64,000 nucleotides of DNA from NCBI RefSeq assembly GCF_026627255.1, contig NZ_JAPNLM010000001.1, forward strand, positions 589,350 through 653,349. Reading direction: 5' to 3'. Below, in pieces: positions 15,825 through 24,363 of this stretch; positions within the stretch are counted from its first letter, which is position 1; each line of letters begins with the position of its first letter. The translations under genes and the position numbers were made by a program. Under the pieces are notes generated by a model, which worked only from the letters and a program-made list of their open reading frames with translations, was not told the origin of the DNA and ran no database searches. The DNA comes from Streptomyces antarcticus. GTDB taxonomy: Bacteria > Actinomycetota > Actinomycetes > Streptomycetales > Streptomycetaceae.

Positions 15825-17096
15825 ATGGTTGCAGGCGCCCCGCGGATCTTCGTCTCACATCTGTCGGGTGTGCCCGTCTTCGATCCCAACGGCGACCAGG
15901 TCGGCCGCGTCCGCGACCTGGTCGCGATGCTGCGCGTCGGCGGCCGCCCGCCCCGGCTGCTGGGCCTGGTGGTCGAGGTGGTCAGCCGGCGCCGGATCTT
16001 CCTGCCGATGACCCGGGTCACGGGAGTGGAGTCCGGGCAGGTGATCACCACCGGTGTCGTCAACATGCGGCGCTTCGAGCAGCGGCCCACCGAACGGCTG
16101 GTCCTCGGCGAACTCCTGGACCGGCGGGTGCGCCTGGTCGCCGACGACGAGGAGGTCACCGTCCTGGACGTGGCCATCCAGCAGCTGCCGGCCCGCCGGG
16201 ACTGGGAGATCGACAAGATCTTCGTACGGAAGGGCAAGGCGGGCGCGCTGCGCCGGCGCGGCGAGACCCTGACGGTGGAGTGGTCGGCGGTGACGGGCTT
16301 CTCGCTGGAGGAGCACGGGCAGGGCGCCGAGAACCTGGTCGCCACCTTCGAGCAGATGCGCCCGGCCGATGTGGCGAACGTCCTGCACCACCTGTCGCCC
16401 AAGCGGCGCGCCGAGGTGGCCAGCGCCCTCGACGACGACCGGCTCGCGGACGTCATGGAGGAGCTGCCCGAGGACGAGCAGGTGGAGATCCTCGGCAAGC
16501 TGAAGGAGGAGCGGGCCGCCGACGTCCTGGAGGCGATGGACCCGGACGACGCGGCCGACCTGCTCTCCGAGCTGCCGGAGGACGACAAGGAGCGGCTGCT
16601 GACGCTGATGCGGCCCGACGACGCGGCCGACGTGCGGCGCCTGATGTCGTACGAGGAGCGCACGGCGGGCGGTCTGATGACCACCGAGCCGATCGTGCTG
16701 CGGCCGGACGCGACGGTCGCCGACGCGCTGGCCCGGGTGCGCCAGGCGGACCTGTCGCCGGCGCTGGCGGCCCAGGTGTACGTGTGCCGGCCGCCCGACG
16801 AGACCCCGACGGGCAAGTACCTGGGCACGGTGCACTTCCAGCGGCTGCTGCGGGACCCGCCGTTCACCCTGGTCAGCTCGATCGTCGACACGGGCCTGCC
16901 GCCGCTGCGCCCGGACGCCTCGCTGCCGGTGGTGACCAGCTACCTGGCCGCGTACAACATGGTGGCCGTCCCGGTCGTCGACGAGAGCGGTTCGCTGCTC
17001 GGCGCGGTGACGGTGGACGACGTACTGGACCACCTGCTGCCGGACGACTGGCGGGAGACGGACTTCCATTCCGAGGAGGCCGTCGGTGGCCACTGA
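15825..17096 (+). CDS. MgtE N-domain/CBS protein without channel
   Basis: A 423-aa cytoplasmic protein. A PRC-barrel-like region (about 1-150) precedes the MgtE superhelical N domain (about 165-290, with repeated EELPEDEQ, DPDDAADLLSELPEDD and RPDDAADV motifs) and a pair of CBS domains (about 290-410). The MgtE transmembrane domain is missing, so it cannot be a transporter. It resembles Rv1232c (recalled). AGGAGG at 15812-15817 sets the ATG at 15825. The last 11 bp overlap the DUF1003 gene, indicating translational coupling. Role inferred: a Mg2+ or nucleotide sensor acting with the DUF1003 membrane protein. Confidence 0.85.
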   Translation: MVAGAPRIFVSHLSGVPVFDPNGDQVGRVRDLVAMLRVGGRPPRLLGLVVEVVSRRRIFLPMTRVTGVESGQVITTGVVNMRRFEQRPTERLVLGELLDRRVRLVADDEEVTVLDVAIQQLPARRDWEIDKIFVRKGKAGALRRRGETLTVEWSAVTGFSLEEHGQGAENLVATFEQMRPADVANVLHHLSPKRRAEVASALDDDRLADVMEELPEDEQVEILGKLKEERAADVLEAMDPDDAADLLSELPEDDKERLLTLMRPDDAADVRRLMSYEERTAGGLMTTEPIVLRPDATVADALARVRQADLSPALAAQVYVCRPPDETPTGKYLGTVHFQRLLRDPPFTLVSSIVDTGLPPLRPDASLPVVTSYLAAYNMVAVPVVDESGSLLGAVTVDDVLDHLLPDDWRETDFHSEEAVGGH

Positions 17097-17829
17097 GCGG
17101 GGACGCGGCGAGCACGGGCGGGAGCGCCGCCGGGAGCTGAGCCGGGAGCGGCGCGAGCAGGCGAAGGCGCGCGGGCGCGACCACGGGCTGTCGGACCGGC
17201 TCGAGGACGCCGCGGACCGGGTGCGGGAGCGCGGCGAACGGGCCGAGCGGGCCGAGCGCGCGGAACGGGCCGAGCAGCGGGCCGAGCGGGCGAAGGCGGC
17301 CGCCGCGACGGGGTCGAGCGCGCTGGCGCGCCAGCGGGTCCGGCTGGACCAGCCGCGGGCGCCGCGCCGGTCGCTGCTGCCCGAGTACGACCCGGAGGCG
17401 TTCGGGCGGCTGTCGGAGCGGGTGGCGCGCTTCCTCGGCACCGGCCGGTTCATCGTCTGGATGACCCTGGTCGTCGTCGTCTGGGTGCTGTGGAACATCT
17501 TCGCGCCGGACGACCTCCGGTTCGACCAGTACCCCTTCATCTTCCTGACGCTGATGCTGTCGCTCCAGGCCTCGTACGCCGCTCCGCTGATCCTGCTCGC
17601 GCAGAACCGGCAGGATGACCGCGACCGGGTCAACCTGGAGCAGGACCGCAAGCAGAACGAGCGCTCCATCGCCGACACGGAGTACCTGACGAGGGAGATC
17701 GCGGCCCTTCGGATGGGTCTGGGCGAGGTCGCCACGCGCGACTGGATCCGCTCGGAATTCCAGGACCTGATCAAGGAGATGGACGAGCGCAGGCTATTCC
17801 CCGACGAACGTGACGAAGCCGACCGCTAG
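17086..17829 (+). CDS. DUF1003 membrane protein
   Basis: A 247-aa protein. The first 90 residues are highly charged with a repeated (G/A)ERAERAERAE pattern likely to form a helix or coiled coil. Two membrane helices follow at about 122-142 and 150-172, with the conserved DUF1003 segment DQYPFIFLTLMLSLQASYAA. The C-terminal part is a charged coiled coil (NRQDDRDRVNLEQDRKQNE). GTG 17086 lies inside the MgtE-like gene. Function is unknown; tight coupling with the MgtE-like sensor suggests a joint complex. Confidence 0.88.
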   Translation: MATERGRGEHGRERRRELSRERREQAKARGRDHGLSDRLEDAADRVRERGERAERAERAERAEQRAERAKAAAATGSSALARQRVRLDQPRAPRRSLLPEYDPEAFGRLSERVARFLGTGRFIVWMTLVVVVWVLWNIFAPDDLRFDQYPFIFLTLMLSLQASYAAPLILLAQNRQDDRDRVNLEQDRKQNERSIADTEYLTREIAALRMGLGEVATRDWIRSEFQDLIKEMDERRLFPDERDEADR

Positions 17830-17871
17830 CGGGCTATCCCGAGCCGTGCTACCGAGCCGTACCATCGGTGC

Positions 17872-19038
17872 ATGGCTACCGACACAAGCTCCGCCGACGC
17901 CGCCGTTCCGGAGCAGGACGCGATCCTGGACGCGCTGGCGACGGTGAACGACCCCGAGATCCACCGGCCGATCACCGAGCTCGGCATGGTCAAATCGGTG
18001 GAGATCGGCGAGGGCGGCGCGGTCGCGGTCACCGTGTACCTGACGGTCTCGGGCTGTCCCATGCGCGAGACCATCACCAAGAACGTCACCGAGGCCGTGG
18101 AGCGGGTCGCCGGGGTCACCTCCGTCGCCGTCACCCTCGACGTGATGAGCGACGAGCAGCGCAAGGACCTGGCGACGACCCTGCGCGGCGGCACCGCCGA
18201 GCGCGAGGTCCCGTTCGCCAAGCCGGGCTCGCTGACCCGCGTCTACGCGGTGGCGTCCGGCAAGGGCGGCGTCGGCAAGTCCTCGGTCACGGTCAACCTG
18301 GCCGCCGCGATGGCGGCCGACGGCCTGAAGGTCGGCGTGGTCGACGCGGACATCTACGGGCACAGCGTGCCGCGGATGCTCGGTGTCGAGGGCCGCCCGA
18401 CCCAGGTCGAGAACATGATCATGCCGCCGTCGGCGCACGGCGTGAAGGTCATCTCGATCGGCATGTTCACCCCGGGCAACGCGCCGGTGGTGTGGCGCGG
18501 CCCGATGCTGCACCGGGCCCTCCAGCAGTTCCTGGCCGACGTGTATTGGGGCGACCTGGACGTGCTGCTGCTGGACCTGCCCCCGGGCACCGGCGACATC
18601 GCGATCTCGGTGGCCCAGCTGGTCCCGAACGCCGAGATCCTCGTGGTGACCACCCCGCAGCAGGCCGCGGCCGAGGTCGCGGAGCGGGCCGGGTCGATCG
18701 CGGTGCAGACCCACCAGAAGATCGTCGGCGTCGTCGAGAACATGTCGGGCCTGCCGTGCCCGCACTGCGACGAGATGGTGGACGTCTTCGGCTCGGGCGG
18801 CGGCCAGAGGGTCGCCGACGGGCTGACCAAGACCGTCGGCGCTTCGGTGCCCGTGCTGGGTTCGATCCCGATCGACGTCCGGCTGCGCGAGGGCGGCGAC
18901 GACGGCACCCCCGTGGTCCTGTCCGACCCGGACTCCCCGGCAGGCGCGGCCCTGCGGGCCATCGCGGGCAAGCTGGGCGGCCGCGCGCGCGGCCTGTCGG
19001 GCATGTCCCTGGGCATCACCCCGCGCAACAAGTTCTGA
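17872..19038 (+). CDS. mrp: Mrp/NBP35 family Fe-S carrier ATPase
   Basis: A 388-aa protein. An N-terminal DUF59/MIP18-like domain (about 18-100, with TVNDPEIHRPITELGMV and a Cys in SGCPM) is followed by a ParA-type ATPase with the deviant Walker A GKGGVGKS at 130-137 and DADIYGHS, DLPPGTGD motifs. A CPHC pair near residue 300 is the bridging Fe-S cluster ligand set of the homodimer. Role: delivery of Fe-S clusters to apoproteins in the cytoplasm. ATG 17872. It is closed by a very strong bidirectional terminator. Confidence 0.93.
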   Translation: MATDTSSADAAVPEQDAILDALATVNDPEIHRPITELGMVKSVEIGEGGAVAVTVYLTVSGCPMRETITKNVTEAVERVAGVTSVAVTLDVMSDEQRKDLATTLRGGTAEREVPFAKPGSLTRVYAVASGKGGVGKSSVTVNLAAAMAADGLKVGVVDADIYGHSVPRMLGVEGRPTQVENMIMPPSAHGVKVISIGMFTPGNAPVVWRGPMLHRALQQFLADVYWGDLDVLLLDLPPGTGDIAISVAQLVPNAEILVVTTPQQAAAEVAERAGSIAVQTHQKIVGVVENMSGLPCPHCDEMVDVFGSGGGQRVADGLTKTVGASVPVLGSIPIDVRLREGGDDGTPVVLSDPDSPAGAALRAIAGKLGGRARGLSGMSLGITPRNKF

Positions 19039-19068
19039 GGCGGGCGGGCCGCGGCCCGTACCGGACGT

Positions 19069-19110
19069 GCGAAAGGCACCGCGGGGACCGGTTCCCGCGG
19101 TGCCTTTCGC
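19069..19110. terminator. Strong bidirectional terminator
   Basis: A perfect 17-bp stem (GCGAAAGGCACCGCGGG at 19069-19085, CCCGCGGTGCCTTTCGC at 19094-19110) with an 8-nt loop, between convergent mrp (+) and the gene ending at 19128 (-). Confidence 0.92.
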
Positions 19111-19127
19111 GTGGTGTCCGCCGGGGG

Positions 19128-19850
19128 CTATTCGTAGGTGCCGAGGTCCTCGATCGCGGCGAAGCCGATCCCGTACGCGCTCATGCCGCGCCCGTAGGCG
19201 CCGAGGTGCACCCCGCTGCCGGTGGAGCCGGCCAGCACCCACCCGAACTCCGACTCGCGGTAGTGGAACGGCGTCGGCTCCCCGTCCACCGGCAGGGACA
19301 GCGTGGACCAGTCCTCGCCTCCGAGGTCGTCCGCGAGCTCCCAGGCGGCCTCGGTCTGCTGGTCGAGCCAGTCGCTGCGCAGGGAGTGGTCCATCTGTCC
19401 GGGCCAGCTGTACGCCAGCAGCCCGGAGCCGGCCAGCCAGGCCGCCGAGGAGACCGAGGTGGCCTCCAGGACGCCGGTACCGTCGCCGCTGCGGCGCAGC
19501 GGGTTGCTCGCGACGGTGACGACCACCGCGAAGCGCTCCTTCTCGCCGGTGGCGAGCTCGCCGCGGGCGGACGGCTCGTCGCCGTGGCCCGTCGAGCCGT
19601 GTTCCACCGTGCCGTCGGCGGCGACGGCGACCTGCATGAGCCAGCGGCGGCCCGCGAAGGCCCCGTCCAGCCCGTACCAGGGGAAGTCGGCGGCCAGGAA
19701 GCCCTCCGCCGTCCGGCGGGCCACCGGGACGGGATTGGCCTCGTCCAGCGGCTGTGCGGGCGGATCCTGCGTGTCCTGCGGGTCCTGCTGTGCGGCGGCG
19801 GGGGCTTCGGCGGGCTGCGTCCCTACCCGGCTACTGCTCGTCGTCTCCAT
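19128..19850 (-). CDS. Hypothetical protein
   Basis: A 240-aa protein. Residues 1-45 are disordered and rich in Gln, Ala and Pro; the rest is a globular domain with many Trp and Gly and motifs such as DFPWYGLDG, LAYSWPGQMDHS and WLDQQTEAAWELADD. There is no membrane segment. I do not recognise a named family; the gene keeps its place between mrp and tatB. ATG 19848-19850 was chosen since the upstream extension is Arg/Gly-rich and non-coding in character. Confidence 0.7.
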   Translation of the reverse strand: METTSSSRVGTQPAEAPAAAQQDPQDTQDPPAQPLDEANPVPVARRTAEGFLAADFPWYGLDGAFAGRRWLMQVAVAADGTVEHGSTGHGDEPSARGELATGEKERFAVVVTVASNPLRRSGDGTGVLEATSVSSAAWLAGSGLLAYSWPGQMDHSLRSDWLDQQTEAAWELADDLGGEDWSTLSLPVDGEPTPFHYRESEFGWVLAGSTGSGVHLGAYGRGMSAYGIGFAAIEDLGTYE

Positions 19851-19964
19851 CTGCGCGGCCTCTCGTTCCGTCGGGTCCGTCGGCGGCCCGCCCCCCTCGG
19901 GCGTCCTGCGTCCGGACAGATGGAGGATAGCCACCGGACCCCGGATAGCCGGGCAGGGCGCGGC

Positions 19965-20411
19965 TCAGGTGGCGTCGGCGTCGAAACGGGCGGGCTGCTC
20001 GACGGCCGGGGCGGCGGGCTTCTTCAGCAGGTCCGGGCCGGTGGCGGCGGGCGTGGCGGCCGGGGTCGCGGCGGCCGGCGCGGCGTCGGTCTCGCGGCTG
20101 TTGACGGCGTCGCTGACGTCGTTCAGCTCCTTGCGGAGATCGAAGCTGCTGCGGATCTCCTTGAGGTCCTCGTTCTCGCCCAGCTGCTTGCGGATGAAGG
20201 TCTTCGGGTTCAGGTCCTCGAACTCGAAGTCCTTGAATTCGGGGCCGAGTTCGGAGCGGATGTCCTGCTTCGCACTGTCCGAGAAGGAGCGGATCTTCCG
20301 GATGATGCCCGAGACGTCCTGGATGACCTTGGGCAGCTTGTCGGGACCGAAGATGAGGATGGCGAGCACCACGATCGTGACAAGTTCGAGTGCGCCTATG
20401 TCGTTGAACAC
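19965..20411 (-). CDS. tatB: Twin-arginine translocase subunit TatB
   Basis: A 148-aa single-span protein. The N-terminal membrane helix begins FNDIGALELVTIVVLAILIF and is followed by GPDKLPKVIQDV, the family signature of Gly-Pro and amphipathic helix. A long charged helix and a disordered Ala/Pro-rich tail follow. TatB recognises twin-arginine signal peptides with TatC. GTG 20409-20411. It lies downstream of the htrA-like gene on the same strand, the same order as mycobacterial sigE-rseA-htrA-tatB (established for M. tuberculosis). Confidence 0.92.
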   Translation of the reverse strand: MFNDIGALELVTIVVLAILIFGPDKLPKVIQDVSGIIRKIRSFSDSAKQDIRSELGPEFKDFEFEDLNPKTFIRKQLGENEDLKEIRSSFDLRKELNDVSDAVNSRETDAAPAAATPAATPAATGPDLLKKPAAPAVEQPARFDADAT

Positions 20412-20528
20412 CTTGCCGCTCCTCGGCTCTCTTCACTTCGGGCCTGGACACACGGTACCCGGCGTTCTCCGCGGGCCCATACCTGCGTACCGCCTGGATG
20501 GCGGTTTCACCCGGACGTCATGGACCGC

Positions 20529-22007
20529 TCACGAACCGTTCGCCGATCCGAGGACCACTTCCAGAGTGCGCTCCCGGCCCTCGCGGAGCACGGTGAGGGT
20601 CAGCGGATCGCCCGGTCGGTGGGCCCGGATCTTGATGATGAGCTCGTCACCACCGCGTACGCGCTGCCCGTCCACCTTGGTGATCACGTCCCCGGCCCGG
20701 ATCCCGGCGCGGGCGCCGGGCCCGTCGGCGACGACGGACGGCTTGCCGTCGGCGCCCTTGTCCCCGACCCGGGCTCCGTCGCCCGTGTACTGGAGGTCGA
20801 GCGTGACCCCGATGACCGGGTGGGTGGCGCGGCCGGTGCGGATCAGTTCCTCGGCGACGCGCTTGCCCTGGTTGATGGGGATGGCGAAGCCCAGTCCGAT
20901 GGAGCCGCCCTGCCGGTCGGGATCGTCCTTGTCGGCTCCGCGGATGGCGCTGTTGATGCCGACCACGTGGGCCTTGGCGTCGAGGAGGGGGCCGCCGGAG
21001 TTCCCGGGGTTGATGGGGGCGTCGGTCTGGAGCGCGTCGACGTAGCTGACGTCGCTGCCGTCGCCCTTGTCGCCGCCCGCGGTGACGGGCCGGCCGGTGG
21101 CGCTGATGATGCCGGCGGTGACGGTGTTGGAGAGGTCGAACGGGGCGCCGATGGCCACCACCGGGTCGCCGACCCGCACGTTCTCGGAGTTGCCGAGGCT
21201 GAGCGGGCGGAGCCCGCGCACCCCGCCGACCTTGACCACGGCCAGGTCGTATCCGGTGTCCCGGCCCACCAGCTCGGCGCTGACGCTCTCGCCGGTGCTG
21301 AAGGTGACGCCTATCTCCTTGGCGTCGCCGACGACGTGGTTGTTGGTCAGGATGTGGCCCTGGGCGTCGATGACGAAGCCCGTGCCGGTCCCGCTCCCGT
21401 CGGTGGAGCGCACGTGCAGGGTCACCACGCCGGGCAGGGCGGTGGCCGCGATCCCGGCCACGCTCCCGGGCGCCCGGCCCGTGTCGGCGGCGCCCGCCTG
21501 CGGCAGTTCCAGCCGGGTGCTGCTCTGGCGCTCGGCGAGCACGCCGAGGTACCCGCCGATGCCGCCGGCGAGCAGGGCGACCCCCACGCCGAAGGCCACC
21601 AGCTGCCACAGGCCGACTCCGCGCCGCTGTCTGCCCCGGTCCACGACCTGGAGGGGCTGGTCGCCCCAGGGGTCGTACCGCACCACGTGGGCGGGCGCCT
21701 CCTGGTCGCCGGGGCTCCCGGGCCCGGGGGCCCCGGCCGCCGGGGCGTTCCCGGCAGCGGTCTCGGCGTACGGGGGCGCGTCCGCCGGGGCGCCGGCGTA
21801 CGGGGGCGGCGCGGCGTCGGCGGGCGCGGACCGCGCCGGGCCGTGGTCGGGGCCGGGCTCAGGGCCGAGGCCGGGGCCCGGCTCCGCCGCGTGGTCCGCT
21901 CCGGCCTCGGGGCGCGGTGCGGGTACCCCCTCGCGGTGGCCTTCCGCCGTGCCCTCGGGCCGGCTCCACCAGGTCGGAGCCGGATCGGTCTGCTGCCTGT
22001 CGGCCAT
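20529..22007 (-). CDS. HtrA/DegP-type serine protease, membrane anchored
   Basis: A 492-aa protease. A disordered Pro/Ala cytoplasmic N-terminus (about 1-125) precedes one membrane helix (VAFGVGVALLAGGIGGYLGV). The extracytoplasmic trypsin-like domain has a complete triad: His in LTNNHVVGDA, Asp in DTGYDLAVVKV and Ser in NPGNSGGPLL. A C-terminal PDZ domain follows (GPGARAGIRAGDVITKVDGQ). Role: degradation of misfolded envelope proteins. ATG 22005-22007 has GGGGAG upstream. It is the third gene of the sigma/anti-sigma/htrA/tatB series and is a probable target of the sigma factor. Confidence 0.92.
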   Translation of the reverse strand: MADRQQTDPAPTWWSRPEGTAEGHREGVPAPRPEAGADHAAEPGPGLGPEPGPDHGPARSAPADAAPPPYAGAPADAPPYAETAAGNAPAAGAPGPGSPGDQEAPAHVVRYDPWGDQPLQVVDRGRQRRGVGLWQLVAFGVGVALLAGGIGGYLGVLAERQSSTRLELPQAGAADTGRAPGSVAGIAATALPGVVTLHVRSTDGSGTGTGFVIDAQGHILTNNHVVGDAKEIGVTFSTGESVSAELVGRDTGYDLAVVKVGGVRGLRPLSLGNSENVRVGDPVVAIGAPFDLSNTVTAGIISATGRPVTAGGDKGDGSDVSYVDALQTDAPINPGNSGGPLLDAKAHVVGINSAIRGADKDDPDRQGGSIGLGFAIPINQGKRVAEELIRTGRATHPVIGVTLDLQYTGDGARVGDKGADGKPSVVADGPGARAGIRAGDVITKVDGQRVRGGDELIIKIRAHRPGDPLTLTVLREGRERTLEVVLGSANGS

Positions 22008-22061
22008 GGGCGCTCCCCGCGTACCTGTGCACATGTGCCGCAGATTCAACCAGGTTCGGCG

Positions 22062-22724
22062 TCAGCGCAGCAGGGAGACCGGTCGAGCCGTCGCCGGCGG
22101 GGAGGGGTGCAGCGGCGGGAGCGGCGTCGGCAGCGACGCCAGCAGGCTCGGAGCGGGGACGGCGACGGGCGTGGGACGGCGGTCGCGGACGACCGCGTCG
22201 GCCACGGACACCGCCGGTCCCGGTCTGGTGGCGGGCGCGGGGGACTCGCCCCGGACGTTCGGCTCCACGGCCTCCAGCGGCAGCGACCCGCCCAGCGCGA
22301 GCGCGGCCAGCGACACGGCTCCGGCGGCCACGAAGGCCAGGCGACGGCGCGGGCGGCCCACCTCGTGGATGCGGAACCCCTGCTGCTCCGGCCGGGGGGC
22401 CGTCGGCAGGGCGTACGCGAACGAGGCGAACGGGTCGGCGCCCGGCGGAGCTCCGGGGCCCGCGGGACCGGAGGGACCCTCGGGTCCGCCGCCCGGCAGC
22501 CCCTGGAGCCGCGCGAGCAGCCCCGCGGACAGCGGCGGCGGTGCGCTCTCGACGAACATGGTCTTCAGGCGGCGCTGGGCGTCGGCCTCGGCCTTGCACT
22601 TGGCACAGGTGGCCAGGTGGGCCAGGACCCGCTCGCGCGCGTCGTGATTCAACTCCCCGTCCACGAGGGCGGCGAGCCGGTCGCCCAGGTGTTGTTCGGC
22701 GGGGGACGGACTGGCCGCGCTCAC
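22062..22724 (-). CDS. Zinc anti-sigma factor (RseA type)
   Basis: A 220-aa single-span protein. The cytoplasmic N-terminal ZAS domain carries [17 protein letters not shown], which fits HxxxCxxC, a Zn site binding the sigma factor. A Gly/Pro linker leads to a membrane helix ([18 protein letters not shown]) and a proline-rich extracellular tail. GTG 22722-22724 overlaps the sigma gene TGA in a GTGA overlap, so the two are translated in a coupled way, as expected for a sigma/anti-sigma pair. It corresponds to mycobacterial RseA by context. Confidence 0.88.
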   Translation of the reverse strand: MSAASPSPAEQHLGDRLAALVDGELNHDARERVLAHLATCAKCKAEADAQRRLKTMFVESAPPPLSAGLLARLQGLPGGGPEGPSGPAGPGAPPGADPFASFAYALPTAPRPEQQGFRIHEVGRPRRRLAFVAAGAVSLAALALGGSLPLEAVEPNVRGESPAPATRPGPAVSVADAVVRDRRPTPVAVPAPSLLASLPTPLPPLHPSPPATARPVSLLR

Positions 22725-23500
22725 TCGGCTCCGCCCTCTCCCCCGGTGCCCGGCGCGCCCACGGCCACGCCCGCCAGCGCGCGCTGTTCGGCGCGGGCCT
22801 CGGGGGAGCGGTGCTTGAGCGCCTTGCGCAGGTGGGAGCGGCCGCGGTGGATACGGCTGCGGACGGTGCCGAGCTTCACGCCGAGGGTGGCGGCGATCTC
22901 CTCGTACGACAGGCCCTCGATGTCGCACAGCACGACGGCCGCGCGGAACTCCGGCGCGAGGGTGTCCAGCGCCTGCTGCACGTCCGCGTCGAAGTGGGTG
23001 TCGTGGAGCACCTGCTGCGGGGACGGCTCGCGGCTCGGGAGCCGCTCGGCGGCGTCGTCTCCGAGCGCGTCGAAGCGGATCCGCTGCTTGCGGCGGACCA
23101 TGTCCAGGAAGAGGTTGGTGGTGATGCGGTGCAGCCAGCCCTCGAAGGTGCCGGGCGTGTAGGTGGACAGCGAGCGGAAGACGCGGACGAAGACCTCTTG
23201 CGTCAGGTCCTCGGCGTCGTGCTGGTTGCCGGTCAGACGGTAGGCGAGGCGGTAGACCCGCGCGCTGTGCGTGCTGACGATCTCCTCCCACGAGGGAGGG
23301 GTCCACGCCTGCGAGCCCGCATCGGCGGCAAAGGTCGCGGTGGTTGCGGCGTCGGCGGTGTGGATGCGGTCAGCAATGTCGGTCACGGATTTCGGCTCAC
23401 CCGCCGACCAGAAGAGACGTCTGAGGACGCCGCCACGATCCACAGGCTCAGCCGCACCTCCCCTGTCGGCTCTGGTGGTGTCCAGTGGATTCCCTACCAT
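22721..23500 (-). CDS. ECF RNA polymerase sigma factor
   Basis: A 259-aa group IV sigma factor. An extended N-terminus of about 70 residues precedes region 2 ([20 protein letters not shown], then [12 protein letters not shown]) and region 4 ([20 protein letters not shown], then [12 protein letters not shown]). ATG 23498-23500 is favoured by GGAGG eight bases upstream; a GTG two codons earlier is less well spaced. Gene order with anti-sigma, htrA and tatB makes it the counterpart of mycobacterial SigE; it is not the Streptomyces gene called sigE. It probably responds to envelope stress. A matching promoter motif lies about 130 bp upstream. Confidence 0.92.
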   Translation of the reverse strand: MVGNPLDTTRADRGGAAEPVDRGGVLRRLFWSAGEPKSVTDIADRIHTADAATTATFAADAGSQAWTPPSWEEIVSTHSARVYRLAYRLTGNQHDAEDLTQEVFVRVFRSLSTYTPGTFEGWLHRITTNLFLDMVRRKQRIRFDALGDDAAERLPSREPSPQQVLHDTHFDADVQQALDTLAPEFRAAVVLCDIEGLSYEEIAATLGVKLGTVRSRIHRGRSHLRKALKHRSPEARAEQRALAGVAVGAPGTGGEGGAE

Positions 23501-23628
23501 AGCCACCCCCTCCGTCAGCTTGGGATAAGTGTTTTTGCAGTAACTTTGCCCAGGGCCCGGTCTCCAGAAGGGCCCGGACCGCCGATCTGCCCGGCGCCGT
23601 CCCTTCTGATCCCGTCTCCACCCTTCAC

Positions 23629-23654
23629 AACGCCCGGTCCCATCTGCGGGTTCC
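23629..23654 (-). promoter_or_regulatory. Candidate ECF autoregulatory promoter
   Basis: Read on the minus strand, GGAAC (23654-23650) and CGTT (23632-23629) are separated by 17 nt, matching the -35/-10 pattern of ECF sigma promoters. It points at the sigma gene starting at 23500, which suggests autoregulation. Being close to the start of the divergent methyltransferase, it could also affect that gene. Confidence 0.55.
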
Positions 23655-23678
23655 CGACCTCAGCGGATACAGTCACCG

Positions 23679-24341
23679 TTGCGCCAACTATGGGGACAGG
23701 AGAGGGTCATTACCGGCAACCGGCAGACGAGCTGGGCGTTCGCCGACGCGTTTGTCGCCGAGGACGACGCTCTGCGATGGGCCCGTGACCGGTCCAGGGA
23801 AGCGGGCCTGCGCTCCGTTTCACCCGGAACCGGGGCTGCGCTGCGCCTGCTCGCCGCCACGGCGGACGCAAAGTCGGTCGCCGAGATCGGTACCGGGACA
23901 GGTGTTTCGGGCATCCACCTGCTGCACGGGATGCGCGCCGACGGGGTGCTGACCACGGTCGATCCCGAGGCGGACCGGCAGGCCTTCGCCCGCCAGGCGT
24001 TCCGCGCCGCCGGTTTCGCGGGCAACCGCGCCCGCTTCATCCCGGGCCGCGCGCTGGACGTGCTCCCCCGCCTCGCCGACGGCGGGTACGACCTCGTCTT
24101 CTGCGACGGGGACCCGGCCGAGTCCCTCGACTACCTCGCCGAATCGTTGCGCCTGCTGCGCCCCGGCGGGCTGGTCTGCTTCGAGGGGGTCTTCTCCGAC
24201 GGCCGTACGGTCGACTCCGCGGCCCAGCCGGTGGAGGTGCTCCGCGTCCGCGAGCTGCTGCGCAGCGTCCGGGAGAGCCCCGCGCTGGAAGCCGCGCTGC
24301 TCCCGGTGGGCGACGGCCTGCTGTGCGCCGTACGGCGCTGA
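23679..24341 (+). CDS. SAM-dependent O-methyltransferase
   Basis: A 220-aa class I methyltransferase of the O-methyltransferase family (COMT/Rv1220c type). The SAM-binding motif VAEIGTGTGVSGIHLL is at about 68-83, an acidic loop TTVDPEAD follows, then YDLVFCDGDP with metal-ligand candidates and a GLVCFEGVFSDG strand. TTG 23679 is annotated as start. The better ribosome binding site, AGGAG at 23698-23702, lies 6 nt before an ATT codon at 23709, where the conserved sequence ITGNRQTSWAFAD begins. The gene is divergent from the ECF sigma gene, as in mycobacteria. The substrate is unknown. Confidence 0.85.
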   Translation: MRQLWGQERVITGNRQTSWAFADAFVAEDDALRWARDRSREAGLRSVSPGTGAALRLLAATADAKSVAEIGTGTGVSGIHLLHGMRADGVLTTVDPEADRQAFARQAFRAAGFAGNRARFIPGRALDVLPRLADGGYDLVFCDGDPAESLDYLAESLRLLRPGGLVCFEGVFSDGRTVDSAAQPVEVLRVRELLRSVRESPALEAALLPVGDGLLCAVRR

Positions 24342-24363
24342 GCCGTCGGCCCCTCACCACGCG

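Noticed and set aside
17868..23162. 1764-aa plus-strand open frame
   Set aside because: It runs antisense or out of frame through mrp, tatB, htrA and the sigma gene, all of which have strong family motifs. Long open frames are common in GC-rich DNA.
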